Shown here: piece after piece, positions 34,090-46,151 of the stretch
Numbering within the stretch: position 1 is the first letter of the stretch
Layout: each line of letters opens with the position of its first letter
Origin: Platycnemis pennipes
Lineage: Eukaryota > Arthropoda > Insecta > Odonata > Platycnemididae
Length of the DNA stretch: 64,000 nt
Direction of reading: 5' to 3'
Assembly: GCA_933228895.1 (NCBI GenBank)
Contig: OW121855.1
Span: forward strand, 72,564,698-72,628,697
The notes under the pieces: generated by a model
Told to the model about the DNA's origin: nothing
The model's database searches: none
The model's input: the letters and a program-made list of their open reading frames with translations, nothing else
Position numbers and translations under genes: made by a program

Positions 34090-35380
34090 ATTCTAGAAAC
34101 CTTATCAACCTTATCCTTCTAGTTGAGTTTCCAAGTTACTCGATAAATTCAGTTTAACGAGTTTCAATGTGACAATACATGTTTTTCCTGCCCCTAACGT
34201 GAATCTATGGGAAAGGCATGTTTAATTGAGAGAGATATACTTCTTGCTTGTATATACGACTGCACAAACAAATAATAATATATTTTGAAATGGAAAGCTA
34301 ATGCTAGAGGATCCTGTGCTCCTAGGATATATACCTAGTTCCTTGATAAATCAGTTTTGACGAGATTCGGAGTCACAGTGCTGATATTTTGCGAACTTCA
34401 TCAGTAAATCTTTGGAAAAGGAATGAATGATATATTGAGAGCGATATACTTTTCGCTCCTATGTTCGAATACGAAAAAAATATGGATACATTTTTGAAGG
34501 AAAAGTTCATTCCTGTTTTACCCAAAAGTTTTGTCGAAAACTCATTTCCATGATTTGTGACCCAACACCTCTTTGCAGTCACTTCTCCGAGGCCATTCTC
34601 AGGGTAATGTGTAGATGTAGATTTTGAACATGGAGATCCCCCGGGAGGAAAGAGAAAGGGTTCTGGGAAAAGGGAAACGAGTTTGTTCGGCGGAAGGGTC
34701 GGCGCTTAGGATACGATATTATAAGTGTATGTAAGGGAAAGGCGACGGGAGTTGTGATTCCGGAAGGGATAGTAGGGCGTCTCCTGTGGGACGAAGGCGG
34801 AGCGGCTGGCTTTGGAGGACCCTAGGGTATCGAAGCAGCGGGTGGGAAAAGGCAGGGTTGGCGGGCTGCGACCCTGGTATTCGCGTTTTCAACCGCCCAC
34901 CTCATCCAAGATTCAGGGGCGTCTGCCGTGGGAAGGAAAATCTCGCATTTTTACGGGATACGCGCGAGTGGTTCCGCGATTTAATATTTTAACAGTGAAA
35001 ATTTTCGCGGGGGCATGAATATTCACTGCCGTGGGAGCGTGCGGTAAAACGGTCTGGACGCGACAAAGGGGACCGCACAATGACACTGTCGTTTCGTATT
35101 AGGGCCTCGATCATAGCGGTTCTTCCTAATACGCGTTATGCGTTATCATCATGTTTTCAACTCCGTTTGCATGAGAGAAAGCGTGACATTCATCCTCCAT
35201 ATTTTGCGTGGCGTTAACTGCAGTTGGTGGAGGAGAATCGAGTTGATGTGGAGGCTGAAGTAATGACCTCCCATCGAGAGGAGCCGGCCTTAAATACAGG
35301 CAGTGGCAGAGGCTGCTCTTCGGCATACGGGTCCCTACTTGAATGCTACGTGGAGAAAAATTTGAGTGCAGTTCGACGAC
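34090..35380. other. No gene recognised; purine-rich G+C patch
   Basis: The segment 34620-35060 is G-rich on the plus strand and gives overlapping frames without known domains. Confidence 0.45.
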
Positions 35381-35384
35381 CGTC

Positions 35385-35786
35385 TAATTGGACATTAAAC
35401 TGTGGCCTACTTGAAACGTTTCGCTGAGAGCAGGCTAATGCCGACGTCAGATTTCTCTCCACATTGCTACTCCATTTAAATAAAAATTCCTTTTTCCAAA
35501 CACCCACCTATCCTAAATTAATAATTCAATCTATTTTTAGGAATGACTGAATAATCTACTACTATTGCATTACTTTGTACATACAACTAACAATAATTTT
35601 TCGTACAGAACAGGCTAATGCCGGCGTCAGATTTTTCGCACTTCTCCCCCATTTCTACAAAAATTCCTGTTTTCAAACACCTACCAAGCCTACATTAGTA
35701 ATTCAATATATTTTTATAAATGATTGACTAATCAATTACGATTGCATTAATTTGTACAAGCTAACAATTAGTATCATTTATAGCTA
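35385..35786 (+). repeat. SINE tail in a two-unit tandem repeat, period 180 bp
   Basis: The module CAGGCTAATGCCGACGTCAG lies at 35431 and again at 35611, exactly 180 bases apart. The whole unit repeats: GATTT.TC.CAC, AAAAATTCC, CAAACACC.ACC, ATTCAAT.TATTTTTA, CTACTA.GATTGCATTA and TTTGTACA. The upstream part (35385-35430) also has the GACATTAAACTGTGGCC step of the SINE body, so a SINE 3' region was duplicated in tandem. Confidence 0.8.
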
Positions 35787-35799
35787 CCGTATCACGTGT

Positions 35800-36010
35800 C
35801 AGGCAACTGCATGTCCAATATTTTTCTCAGGGTGGTAGTATTTTTTCTCTCGGTTGTATTGAGTAGAGGAGTGCGCAGAGTACTACATTTTGCATGCCTG
35901 CATGGTATTAAGTGTTAGCATATTCTCTCTGATTCATGAACTTGCCTGGACTTAGTTAACCCCCTGCCACACTCCCATTCGGTGGATTAGAGGGTATTAT
36001 TTAGATGTGA
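35800..36010 (-). repeat. Dispersed 'CCCTGCAA..CCACC' repeat copy
   Basis: Read on the plus strand the copy has TTTCTCAGGGTGGTAGTATT, then TTCTCTCTGATTCATGA and ends CGGTGGATTAGAGGGTATTA. The copy at 26625-26820 has the same order of blocks in the same orientation. Confidence 0.65.
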
Positions 36011-36812
36011 TTGTAAATGATGCAAATGACCTCAGCTATCCGTCACCTCTCTGAAATAACTTTTGGTAGAACTACTCCTTGGGATGGTTATAGTGGGCAA
36101 AAAAGGGTTTGCGTCATCGTAAACAATAACGCGAAAGAAGGATTTATTATCATACCCCTGATTTCGCCACCCCATTTAAATAGTCTCGCATTTTTATTTC
36201 TGTTTAATGAAACATCATTCATAATTCAATTGAGTCGCTATAATTACTACTCTAGTATAATATCATAAATGATAGGAATCTTAATTTTCGAAGAATTAAC
36301 ATCATTGGCATCTTCTTGTAAACTTCGACACTGATGGTAAGCCTCGACCCGTATAATGGACATTATTAACGTTTTAATCACTTCCTTTCTCAAGTCTCAC
36401 GTTAGAAGGTCCCTTCTTTCCACCATCCATCGTGGTAAACTCCGTTAATCTCAGGTAGATCGAATCTCATGCATTCAGTAACCAATCGTTTCAGCGCTTC
36501 TCGGAGTATTTATAGTCGATTTCAGAAGTCACATGCAGATAATTGCCTCACGCAGCAGGCTTCTGGATGGTTGGGATCCATCCCTATATTCACTCCCAGA
36601 TTACATTGCTATTTCAAATAGAACTTTATGACTTTGTTTGCCTTGGCATAAATGACTGAATTAAATATGTACGGACCTATTGGGAAGCTCGTGTGTTAAA
36701 GGCAATATTGTTTTTATGTGTAATCAGAATCAAGCGCGCAAACATAGTGACGTGTGATGGAGGCAACCCGGGATTATACCTTCTTCTGACCTTCTTTAAT
36801 CTTCATCTTCGT

Positions 36813-36990
36813 AATACCCTGAAAACCACCGTGATGGTACATGACAAGGGATGAAAGTTTACTGTACATGCACCAATTTGCGTGCAACTAGCAGGTTGTG
36901 CAACAACAAGCCATGGGACTTTGCTTCAGAAAATTTTAGACACATATTAGGTAACTAAATTGTTAGCACCGACAAGTATTATCGCATTTT
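36813..36990 (+). repeat. Dispersed 'CCCTGCAA..CCACC' repeat copy
   Basis: It begins AATACCCTGAAAACCACCGT and continues ACATGCACCAATTTGC and GGTAACTAAATTGTTAGCA. The same late block appears as CAGGCAACTAGATTGTTAGT in the copy at 46.6 kb. Confidence 0.65.
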
Positions 36991-37159
36991 TTATCATGAA
37001 TTATCTAAGACATTGGTGGATTCACATGAGCATGAATTACTTCTAAATGCTCACATGTAGCCAGATAATCTATGCTTCACGTGAACTTTTCCTCAAGCTC
37101 TGCATATTTTCTTCTGCTCATCACGCCATCGAAACAACATATATTTTATTTCCTCCTCT

Positions 37160-37421
37160 TGCTTGCGTGCATATGAATTTCCGACTAGCATGCCTGCTAA
37201 CAAAAGTTTTGCATTATATATTACCCCATCCATTCACGCTTTTATCCTTCTCCTTTTTCCCTCCGGCCACTCTTCCCTCCACCGCCATTCCAAACGCATC
37301 TGTGTTTATCTTCCTTTCAGAATACGTACCTTACCGTTCTTATCCTTTGCACTCTCAAAACTCTCAAGCCGACTCTCTATGTTTCATCCTTTTGCTGTAA
37401 CGTCCACGTTTCAAAAGCATA
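37160..37421 (-). pseudogene. RTE fragment, second family (degenerate)
   Basis: The minus strand encodes, across frames, YAFETWTLQQKDE (equivalent to LYGSESWTMTAAEK) and AVEGRVAGGKRRRIKA (equivalent to IVEGKVNGKIGKGRPR). The middle section is deleted. It abuts the TIR element copy that starts at 37422. Confidence 0.55.
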
Positions 37422-37668
37422 AATAGGGTAGTTACCTTCATCAAAGAAGACTGTAATTCTGTAATTTAGATTCGTAGCCCACCAATATTATATTCATTAT
37501 GCGAAATTCATTTGGATTGAGAAATTCCACTTTACTAGGAAACTAAAAGTTATTTTGAAGTTCATTTGAAAAGGCTTAGAAATGGTGGGACTGTGGATTT
37601 CTGACGTAACAGGTACGTTGTTTACGTTTACGAGGCTTTGGGAATATTCGTCTCTTGAACATACCATT
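37422..37668 (+). mobile_element. Second copy of the 16-kb TIR element, left part
   Basis: It starts AATAGGGTAGTTACCTTCAT and follows the element at 16140 block by block (GAGAAAT.CCA.TTTACTAG, TTTGAAAAGGCT, TGACGTAACAGG). It is interrupted by the RTE at 37669 and resumes at 38235-38275 (ATTTCAG.GC.CCT...CTAGT). The right TIR is not found. Confidence 0.8.
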
Positions 37669-38222
37669 AGATGGACGAAGTAAAAGAGAAATTAGCCAGT
37701 AAACTTGCCCTATCAAAATGGGCATTTTACTAGAAGAAGATTCTGCTTACAGCTGCAAATACAAGCGTGGAAGTGAGGAAACATTTTGTTAGAACATACA
37801 CCTGGAGCATTCTACTATATGGCAGCGAAGCATGGACAATAACAGAATCAGAGAAGTCCACGCTGGAAGCATTTGAAATGTGGTGCCACCGAAGAATGAT
37901 GAAGATAAAATGGATCGATGGAGCGACAAACGAAGAAGTCTTAAGAAGAGTGGGAGGGAAGAGATGCCTACTGAAAACCTTAAAAAGTGGACGGGACATT
38001 TTAATAGGCCACTTCTTAAGACACGATGGCCTGATGAAGACAATCGTCGAGGGAAAAGTGAACGGGAAGAATGGAAAAGGCAGGCCTCGTATGAGTTATA
38101 TGGAGAAAGTTGTGAAGGATGTAAAAGAGAGGAGTTACGTAGAAAGGAAGAGGTTGGGCGATAGAAGAATCGAGTGAGGTCTGCGTCAAACCAATCATAG
38201 GGTTGTTGACCGTTGATGATGA
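37669..38222 (+). pseudogene. RTE copy, 5'-truncated, inserted in the TIR element
   Basis: This encodes the C-terminal RTE region from the NDGRSKKEI step to the end. An open segment of 136 codons (37767-38177) contains VRKHFVRTYTWSILLYGSEA, ATNEEVLRRVGGKRCLLKTL, DILIGHFLRHDGLMKTIVEG and GKNGKGRPRMSYM. The 3' end ends in CCAATCATAGGGTTG and GATGATGA. It is flanked by GAACATACCATT (37657-37668) and GAACTTACCATT (38223-38234), an 11-of-12 match that is its target-site duplication. One reading-frame break lies near 37680-37740. Confidence 0.9.
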
Positions 38223-38234
38223 GAACTTACCATT

Positions 38235-38275
38235 GATTTCAGAGCTCCTAAGCCCTAGTAAACACATATTAATAA
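38235..38275 (+). mobile_element. Continuation of the second TIR-element copy after the RTE insertion
   Basis: GATTTCAGAGCTCCTAAGCC and CTAGTAAACA correspond to GTATTTCAGGGCCCCTCAGC and CTAGTGAATA of the first copy at about 16395-16425. Similarity then fades at an AAT microsatellite. Confidence 0.7.
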
Positions 38276-38279
38276 TAAT

Positions 38280-39015
38280 AATTTAAGCCAATGGAAATGT
38301 GATAGCATTGGTGACGACGCAAATCGCGGATCGGAGATTTTTCCGCTGTGAAGATGTGTTCTTATTCTCCTCCGCTCCATGAACCATATCCCTCGCGAAA
38401 ATTTCCTCTGATTGGAGCAAAATTGACTAGCAGGGTCCAGAAGTAAACGCCGGAGAGATAAAGGGGCCATGTATAAACACGCAAGGGTCCCTTCTTTCCC
38501 GTTGCTTCTCCAGAATTCCCGTACTCTATTCGACGGAAATAAAAATACCAGATTTGCGGAAGGGCTTCATAATAGTGGGAGAGGAGAGAGAGAAAGGTTA
38601 TTTATTCTACCTAGAAATGCTCAGTCCTCATGTGGTTCTTTCCAAGATCCACCTCCCACCATAACACTCCCATCACTTCCCGAAAATCTCACACGCAAGT
38701 CTTCCTCACAATGATTACGTATATCCCATCGGTAAGATGGAAGACTTAGTGCGTTATTTGCGGACGGGTCATATGTTTCAAGTCGTAGTCTTTTTCTTTG
38801 ATTACTTGAATATGCACAGCATAAACCGTCGGAGCTACTGTAGACAGGCCGGTAATGTCCCTGCGTAGTAATCCAAGTATCGCGGGAAATCCACCTTGGG
38901 TGTGGATGCCTCGGTGTTTTCCTAAGATTTAAAAAAAAAGGTTAGACAGTGCAAAATAAGCGAAGCCCTTGGAGCACTTATTCTACTTTTAGTATCCATC
39001 ACCCATGTCCCCATG
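38280..39015. other. No gene recognised
   Basis: No identifiable features. Confidence 0.4.
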
Positions 39016-39019
39016 ATCT

Positions 39020-39080
39020 TCATCTACATGTATATAGTACCCTGGGAACCACAAAGTGTTTTAGCAGAGTGTGATTCTAC
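39020..39080 (+). repeat. Dispersed 'CCCTGCAA..CCACC' repeat, short copy
   Basis: It reads TCTACATGTATATAGTACCC, TGGGAACCAC and AAAGTGTTTTAGCAGAGTGT, preserving the start of the family. Confidence 0.55.
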
Positions 39081-39084
39081 GACA

Positions 39085-40850
39085 GTCATGCAACCCCTCA
39101 CCCAATATAAATATTGGCAATATTTGAGACTTAGGATGAAGTTTGGTCTTCAATTGAATTACTAGTAGGGATAGAATTCCAAGAGCACAACTCCGTCCTT
39201 CGAATCGGACGCAAATCAGTGGAACCCATGGCTCTTATCCTTAATTGCAATTAATTTGGGAGCCAGGTTTACCTCGGCATTTTCTCATAAATAAACATTT
39301 TGAGGCTACTTTGTAAAAACGTTTTACGGTCATGATGGTGAGAGTAATAGTACAGTTTTCAGAGCCTATTTTACGAAAACCGACCATTGATTTATAATCA
39401 GAAAGCCTGCGGAAAGATGTATGGCAGTGGTTGTCTCCAAATCTGGTATGCATTATTGAGGAGTATTATAATTATATTTTTTTTGCATCCGGACTATTCT
39501 GTTGGTGCATAAACCCTGGGATCCCAATAGGCATTGGCTTGTCATCAGGTTTCCCAGGTGCTGAACCAACAGAGTTTGACAAACATCCATCAGTCTTAGG
39601 TTAGTAACTGCAATGCAAATTTCACCGTTGATAACTGATTTAATTTTGGAACGCGGCAATATCACATGTAAAGCGGTGTTAATTAAAGTAAAGTGTTCTA
39701 CGTCAGACTAGTCTATTCAGGAGAGATACCGCACTAATCATCTACAATTCCGCTTATAACTCGTAATGATGTCTACAAGACGACATTACAATAATGCTAT
39801 GGGCACACAGAGGTTGATAAGGGAATAAAAAATACCTAAAATCAAAACCACCTAGCATAGTTATCACCACGTTTGTTTCGAATTAATTTATCATTGTCAT
39901 CACCACTATTTCTCGTTAATACAGCTCCTCCCTGTATCCTTCTACCCCTACTTGTACACAGACGAGATATGCTATAATCCATCTCGAAAGTGTATGACAG
40001 AGGATAAGCAATACCAAACCAAAATAAAGTAATTCAGGATTGAACTGAAAATTCATTTTGTACACAATGTGAGAGTTGATGTATACATACTTAGACACAT
40101 GCACTGTTTGGTAAAGGTTTTACATACATGTAGAATGGGGTCTAAAATTTACATTTTACCTAACCTAATAATCTTCCGTGTAATTTCGGTGTAGACTCTT
40201 ATTGTCCTTTATTGTACGTGGAAAGATTAAGATTTTTAACCTATTTTCTCCTATTATATATCTCACTAATATCTTCCGAGTAATCTTCTACTATAGTATT
40301 CTTGGGTATAAAATACATATTTAGATCCTCTCGAAGGTTGAATGCAGATAGAAACTTCCTCGGAACTAATTCTACGAGTTTTCTTTACATTTTATCCGCC
40401 TAACAATGAAGAAACCCGATAAGTCCCATCTTATGACACCCAATATCCCAATTTTATGTCTCACATTCATCATTCCGATCGAAAGGGTCTCGTTAAATAA
40501 TGAAACGGATCATTTTTTCATGGTTCTTTTGGATTATCAAAGAAAAATGTGAACGATGCGACGGCATCATAGAATTCTCGGCTTCCGCCGCTATTGAATT
40601 CGCTAGAAATTCTTCCTCTCCTGCAGACTATTTTTTACCAATAATGGCCGGCTACTGTCGTTTCCGGCGTCAGGTAGCGTTCTGAGAATCCAATGCATCA
40701 CAAAGCTTTTTCCCCACTACCCTATGGCTCTCTCAATCTCCCTCTCACTATCCTTTGCTTCCCCAGAATCACCATGTTGGCAATCTCTGACTTATTAAAG
40801 GCTTCGCTACAGAAAAATGGTCTCGAATCAGTGGAAAGATTTCAAAGTTG
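39085..40850. other. No gene recognised
   Basis: A+T-rich, short frames only. Confidence 0.4.
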
Positions 40851-40854
40851 GGGA

Positions 40855-41135
40855 TCGGGTTGATGTAGGGGGAGAGTAATGGCACCCCATAGCAAAGGCC
40901 CTGGGTTTGAATCCTCGCAGTGGTGGAGATTTTTCATTGATCAACCAGCCCAATTGGATATTTTGCGAAAGTCACTTGAAGCTCACTACTCCATCCTTCG
41001 AATAAGACATTAGACCTTGGTCCCCTTGGCGCCTTTCATTCAGAGTAGGCTTACGTCGGCGCCGGGTTTCTCTATGCCCTTCTTATTCACTCTGAATTAT
41101 TTCTAATTGCACTTAATCATCCACCTATCTGTTGT
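40855..41135 (+). mobile_element. tRNA-derived SINE, near full length, body type
   Basis: The head GGGATCGGGTTGATG...GGCACC and B box GGTTTGAATCC are followed by CGCAGTGGTGG, the CTACTCCATCCTTCGAATAA module, CCCTTGGCGCCTTTCATTCA, GTCGGCGCCGGGTTTCTCT and an end at CCACCTATC. The head equals that of the SINE at 7830, but the tail is different. About 20 percent divergence from other copies suggests an old insertion. Confidence 0.85.
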
Positions 41136-41139
41136 GTAT

Positions 41140-41900
41140 GAACATAGCACGCAGGGCTAGGGAATAAAGAAATAATAAGCGGGTAATACTTAAATACTTG
41201 AGTCATTGCAATCCATTTCTATTCTTGTGCAATCACTAACAACGGACTGTTTATTTACACCTCCATAGCTACATTACACTATCCTAAATGACCTGTGCTG
41301 TCAATCGCCATCCACGAATAATCACATCCACAATTACGGCCATAGATTACAATTATGATGTACGTCCGCTTACAATAAGGCAAAATAGCGTATTTAACCG
41401 AGGGATTCAATATCAGGTTAAACCAATCAATTTGCGCGATGTTTAACAAAGTTGTGATGTGTTCTTCGCATCATGTTTTTGCAATCTGTAATGGAATATT
41501 ATAGCTTTAAATGATTGTGCGCCACGCGTTTTTGGAGATCCTTTTATCATGCCCTACCATACACTTTCGAGGAAACTATGAGATCATTATTTTATTGAAA
41601 AGAAGATAAGTACGGTGAAGCGTTCAGAATTACAAGATGTACGGTGCTTTACTTTATGTATTAGCATGAATGCAGCTGGAGGTTTCATCGCATTTTTGAT
41701 ATGCCGCAACCCTATACCTGCGTTTTTGAGCTAGAAAGGATAACGCCTATTCGTTATTGTATTTCTTTGTAGGTAGTGTAAATTTAGTGTAGTATGCCTT
41801 GTGGATGCATTTAAGTATTTTTCTTTGATAAACTCGTATTGTGTCATTCATAGAAATAGCAGGTAAGTTAACTTGGTGGAATTTCGACATTTTATAAATA
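41140..41900. other. No gene recognised
   Basis: No identifiable features. Confidence 0.4.
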
Positions 41901-41904
41901 AAAT

Positions 41905-42056
41905 AAGGCTTTTTTTCTGTTCCACAACAATATAATTAAATACCGCTCAACCTGTTTATGAGATGAGCTGAGCTCTAGTTAATGACTAAAAAGGTCGAAA
42001 ACAGTCGAGCAGTATTTATTTATATTAACGTGGAATAGAACAAAGCTTTATTTAAT
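41905..42056. repeat. Foldback element with arms of about 56 bp
   Basis: AATAAGGCTTTTTTTCTGTT onward (41905-41962) pairs with 41999-42056, with about 80 percent identity. The spacer and right arm hold TTAATGACTAAAAAGGTCG followed by AAAACAG, i.e. the TGAC-loop-GTC-GAAA motif seen in the other foldbacks. Confidence 0.75.
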
Positions 42057-42059
42057 TTA

Positions 42060-43380
42060 TCTAATTTTATCAAAATTAGTGCAGTGACTATGTACTCCCT
42101 ACCACACGGCCTCGAAGTTGCTTGTATGTTACAAGGTTGATATTTACAGAGATATGAAAAAATTGGTAAGAGAATATGCATGAAATAAATTAGAGAAAGT
42201 AATAATAAAAAAGACATTGAAAAAATAAAAAATAAAAAGGAAAAATCCGATGCAAAAAATGGAAAAAAATAATTGAAATTCACTAATATTGTTACAAGCA
42301 AAAAAAAGAAAACATCCATAAGAGTAAAACTGGAAATATTAAAATAAATAAATATAATTTACGGTTTTTATAACCAACTTTAGGTTATATTCACTGCTCT
42401 AGTATTTAATGATGTAAATTTTTAACCTTACTATTTCACACTAGCAATGAATACGCAAGACATTATAAACATTTCGCTTTCGTATATAATACATTATATA
42501 CACTTCGCAGACATTTCCTCATCTTACCGCCTGGTAAAAGAATGGTGAAGGTGAGAATATCTCACCGGGAAAGTTCTTTGGTCCGTCTCTGGGTATAGCC
42601 CAGAGCCAGTTACATATATAAAGGAGGGATAGGCCAGCAGAACATATGTCTGCATATAAAAAGACGTCCAATCACGATTGCGGAAAATTCTCTCTCGCCT
42701 GTGGGGGAAAAATTCAGCAGTCACCACTTCTGCGCCTTTGAGACGCATGGAAAGGTCAAGAGGAGAGAGATGGAGGGTGGGTGGCCCACGAAATCAGCGA
42801 AGGACTTGGCTGTATTCATCTCCATTCTTCCACCGCAGTCTCCCAGCTCCGTGCCTCCACCCACAGACGTTATTCCCTGAACACACAAAATTTTTGCCCG
42901 ACTCGCACCCGTCCTGGTGGACCAGACCGTGTGGAACGGAATGCCAACGGACTCTTGGACGAAAATCGGTAGAGGTTGTGGGAGAAAAAATAAGAAAGAA
43001 AAAGAGCCAGACGGGAGGATAGAGGGAGGGGGGGTTTTGAGGAGAAGGGAGGGCAGGTGAGTGGTAAGGGGGAGGCAACAGATTATTGAGAATTCTTAAG
43101 GGGTTTCGAGGACGAGGGAGTTGGTCCAGACGGCAGAGTTGGTAGTACAAATAAGTGAGGGTCTTGCTCCTGGGGCTGGACACGTGACATTGCCGTGAAA
43201 ATGAGGGATAGGAGGGCACGTATGGCAGGGGAGGGAGGATATCGGTGAACCGTGCCAAAAGTTCGAGAGGGTAAGAAAATACTGGTGAGGGGTCGTAGGG
43301 GGAATCACCGGCGAAACCATTTCGCATGACGTGTGGACGAATTGAGGTGTAGGCTGGTCTACCATCCTACCGTGGATCAA
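42060..43380. other. No gene recognised; purine-rich G+C patch
   Basis: The part 42700-43340 is purine-rich on the plus strand and produces a 177-codon minus-strand frame of low-complexity Pro/Ser/Leu. I do not regard this as a gene. Confidence 0.45.
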
Positions 43381-43387
43381 ATCCTGG

Positions 43388-43485
43388 TAGAGTATGGTTG
43401 GCTGCGGTAATCTGTACGGTCAAACATCGGCTTGACAAAACAAATGTCGTGAGTTTGGATCCCACCTGCGTCTGTAAAAAAAGGT
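43388..43485 (+). mobile_element. Possible tRNA-derived SINE head
   Basis: GGTTGGCTGCGGTAATC and GAGTTTGGATCCC sit at tRNA-like spacing as degenerate A and B boxes, followed by a short A run. Confidence 0.45.
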
Positions 43486-43984
43486 AAGACACCCGAGTTT
43501 GAGGAGCTCTATCGTCTAAACGAAGCGATCAATTTCGATTCAACAAAAAGCATACGATAGAGAGTTTATTTCTACATTGGATCATTTAATTTAAAAAATC
43601 TTCGGCTCCACAGTATTTCCTGTTTTAAATTTTTTGTCAAAAAATAACCCGTTTTTTGCGCGTAAAATCAAGTTGCCAAACTTTGAGCGCTTTGTATTCC
43701 CGTAGTTTCGTTCCAATAACTTGCGATTTTGAAATAAGGAAGCCAGATGTAGTAGTAACAGTTTGCAGAAAACAAATTGTTTATACCTCTAAATTTTATG
43801 GATTTGTTGTAAAGAACGCAAACCTCTGCATACATGTTTTTCCATCCAAGAAATAAGTCTAAGATCATAGCGACAGTGGGGTCGAGTTTTAGGAGCTCCA
43901 GCTTCTATGGTTATTTCACACCGTCTGGCCTAAGATCTTATTCCCAAGGAATATAACTTAGATGTTGTTGGAAAACCAAGTTTT

Positions 43985-44070
43985 CTCGGAATTCGAACCC
44001 GTGACCTTTGGTTTGAAAGGCCAGCGCGTTACTGACCTACCCCTCTACCAGCTACCACGATCCGGCTTGA
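43985..44070 (-). mobile_element. tRNA-derived SINE head
   Basis: The minus strand has GGTAGCTGGTAGAGGGGTAG (A box) and GGGTTCGAATTCC (B box) at the right distance, followed by GAGAAAAC. Confidence 0.7.
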
Positions 44071-44074
44071 GGTT

Positions 44075-45810
44075 ACTATAATAGGTTTTGCAACTTGGGT
44101 ATTGGTTAATTCTATCTTTTAGAGCTACTTTCTGTCTCGAGAGAATTAAAGAAAAGGAAGCGACTTCAAATTACGTCCGCTCTTGGACGTGACAGCCGAA
44201 CCTGATCTGTTCTTGAAAAACTTGAAATCGACTTCTTTATTAGAATCGATAACATCGATGCAAAGGAAACGATGCATACCAATGTTGATTTGAGGAACAT
44301 TTAAAATTGCGTGTTTCAACATCGAGTACTACCCATAAGGCATGTATAAAATACTCATACTAGCACTGGTATTAAGTTTGGCTCTACGATATAATTCAAA
44401 CACGAAGTTCGAAGCAAGCTCATGTCGGAAAATTTTGAAATGCACCTTTATCGTATTTTTTCATGAACTCAAATCGACCGAATTTCTTTTTGAGACAGCC
44501 ATTACAGTATTTTATGATAGCATAATAGCAAGGTGTTTCAGTAAAACCTGCGTTCTGACTCCAAAATGTTCGACAACAATTCTTTTTTTTTGTCTCATGA
44601 CTAAGTTCGTGATAGGCCCTTCTCAAAATTTGTGATGCATTTAAGTTTAACGTAAGCATTAAAATATCACTTGCATAAATACACATGTGTAAGAATCTTT
44701 ATTCTTATAGACTGTACTTTGGGAGCAATACAGCTGAGGGATGACGTTTGATCCGCTTAGTCCGAGAAATCGGAAAATGTAAAGAGCAATAGGCAATAAA
44801 TACTTTATTAGTTTTCACAAGTAATTTATTTTCTTAATACTGGTGCCGTAAGAAAACCAAAGATGTCCATCCCTTACGCAGGTGTAGATGTTTCTCCATA
44901 CCGAAGATGGGTTATAAAAACTAATATATAAAAAATACAAGAAAATATTCTCTTTGTGAGATTTGCGTAGGCAGCAGAAGGAAGAGAAAAGATATTTTCC
45001 TTAGCCTGTCCTCCGAATTCATCTCATTCTCCAATCTTTTCTCCCTTCACCCCGAAAAATCTGCTTATTCTCTTATGAGGCCGTTTCAAATATATTCCGT
45101 TCTTATGAATATATGAACTTGAGCCCAAATTCTCATATCACCAGCAGCAGGCTCTAAAACGAGTTCAAACAGTAAAAACGTCCCTCATTCCTCGCAAGTT
45201 GACGAATCAGATGGGTCTTATTCAGTAAGGATTCGGAATTTTTAAACGTCTATAATGCCAAGGTTTTGGCGTGAAAGGGTTGACATAACCAATTGTTCAT
45301 GCGCCTGAGCTTCCGTGGCGTGGCTTTAGTGAATAAATCCCCATAGCCAACACTGCATGTCTAGTTTGTAATTCTGCAATGATTGATTGCGGGGGGAATT
45401 TTTACTCCCGCGTACTGGCAGAATTGGGTCGCGATATTGCCACGAGTCACAAAATGCGTGTACTATTGTCGAAATAAATTCGTCTATAGTGTTCCATATT
45501 GTGACGATATTAAACATTTTCCTCTTCTGAATTCAGAAATATCCGCGCCGCTTTTCGTATTGGATTTTTGTGTATCTCCGAATCTCCGAAAAGCGGATCT
45601 GTGTTCTGAATATATTCGTTTTCTTGTTTCTTTTAATCTTAAGCCTCATGTCTTCACTGTATGAATCGATTGGATTCTTATGGCTCGTGATTGCATATAT
45701 GAAGGCCGTTTTGCGCCAGGCATTTAATTTAGCCGATTGAATCCCGCGTCAGTTTGTGCAATCATTTGGGTGTTGTTGACATATTGCGAGAACTAATACC
45801 TAAGCAGGAT
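44075..45810. other. No gene recognised
   Basis: A+T-rich. Overlapping frames of about 90 codons on both strands (44342-44686, 45326-45664) match no known family. Confidence 0.4.
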
Positions 45811-45811
45811 A

Positions 45812-45935
45812 GGTTTGGTGCGGTAATTAGCCTCCCATCAAGACGGTCCAGGTTCGAATTCCAGTTGTGGTAGACGTTTTCCATTGCTGCACTGAGCCGT
45901 CGCTGCTTGACCGGTGTAAAGTGCGCACTTCGATG
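45812..45935 (+). mobile_element. tRNA-derived SINE head plus degenerate body
   Basis: GGTTTGGTGCGGTAATTAGC and GGTTCGAATTCC form A and B boxes. The GTGGTAGACGTTTTCC junction equals CAGTGGTGG...TTTT in related copies. It stops at the foldback element that begins at 45936. Confidence 0.7.
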
Positions 45936-46147
45936 TAGAAAGAAACAAGTTGTCGTATTTGTCCAGTTTTATTTTAAATATAAAATTCACAACATGTGCC
46001 GACACTTAATGTCATTGTCAAGTGTGAACATACCTTTGAGCACCAAACTGAGCACTAACTGGATAGTGACATTAAGTTTGTAAACATGTTTTGAATTTTA
46101 TATTCAAAATAAAACAGTAGACAAAGAAGATAACTTGTTTCTTTCTC
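45936..46147. repeat. Foldback element with arms of about 79 bp
   Basis: GAAAGAAACAAGTTGTCGTA onward (45936-46014) is complementary to 46067-46147, about 83 percent identity, including AGTTTTATTTTAAATATAAA and its partner. On the minus strand the left arm reads TTGACAATGACATTAAGTGT, then CGGCACATG, again the TGAC-stem-loop motif followed by a short palindrome (here GGCA in place of GAAA). Confidence 0.85.
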
Positions 46148-46151
46148 CATT

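Noticed and set aside
42794..43327. 177-codon minus-strand open frame
   Set aside because: Low-complexity Pro/Ser/Leu translation in a purine-skewed block, with overlapping frames in other phases.
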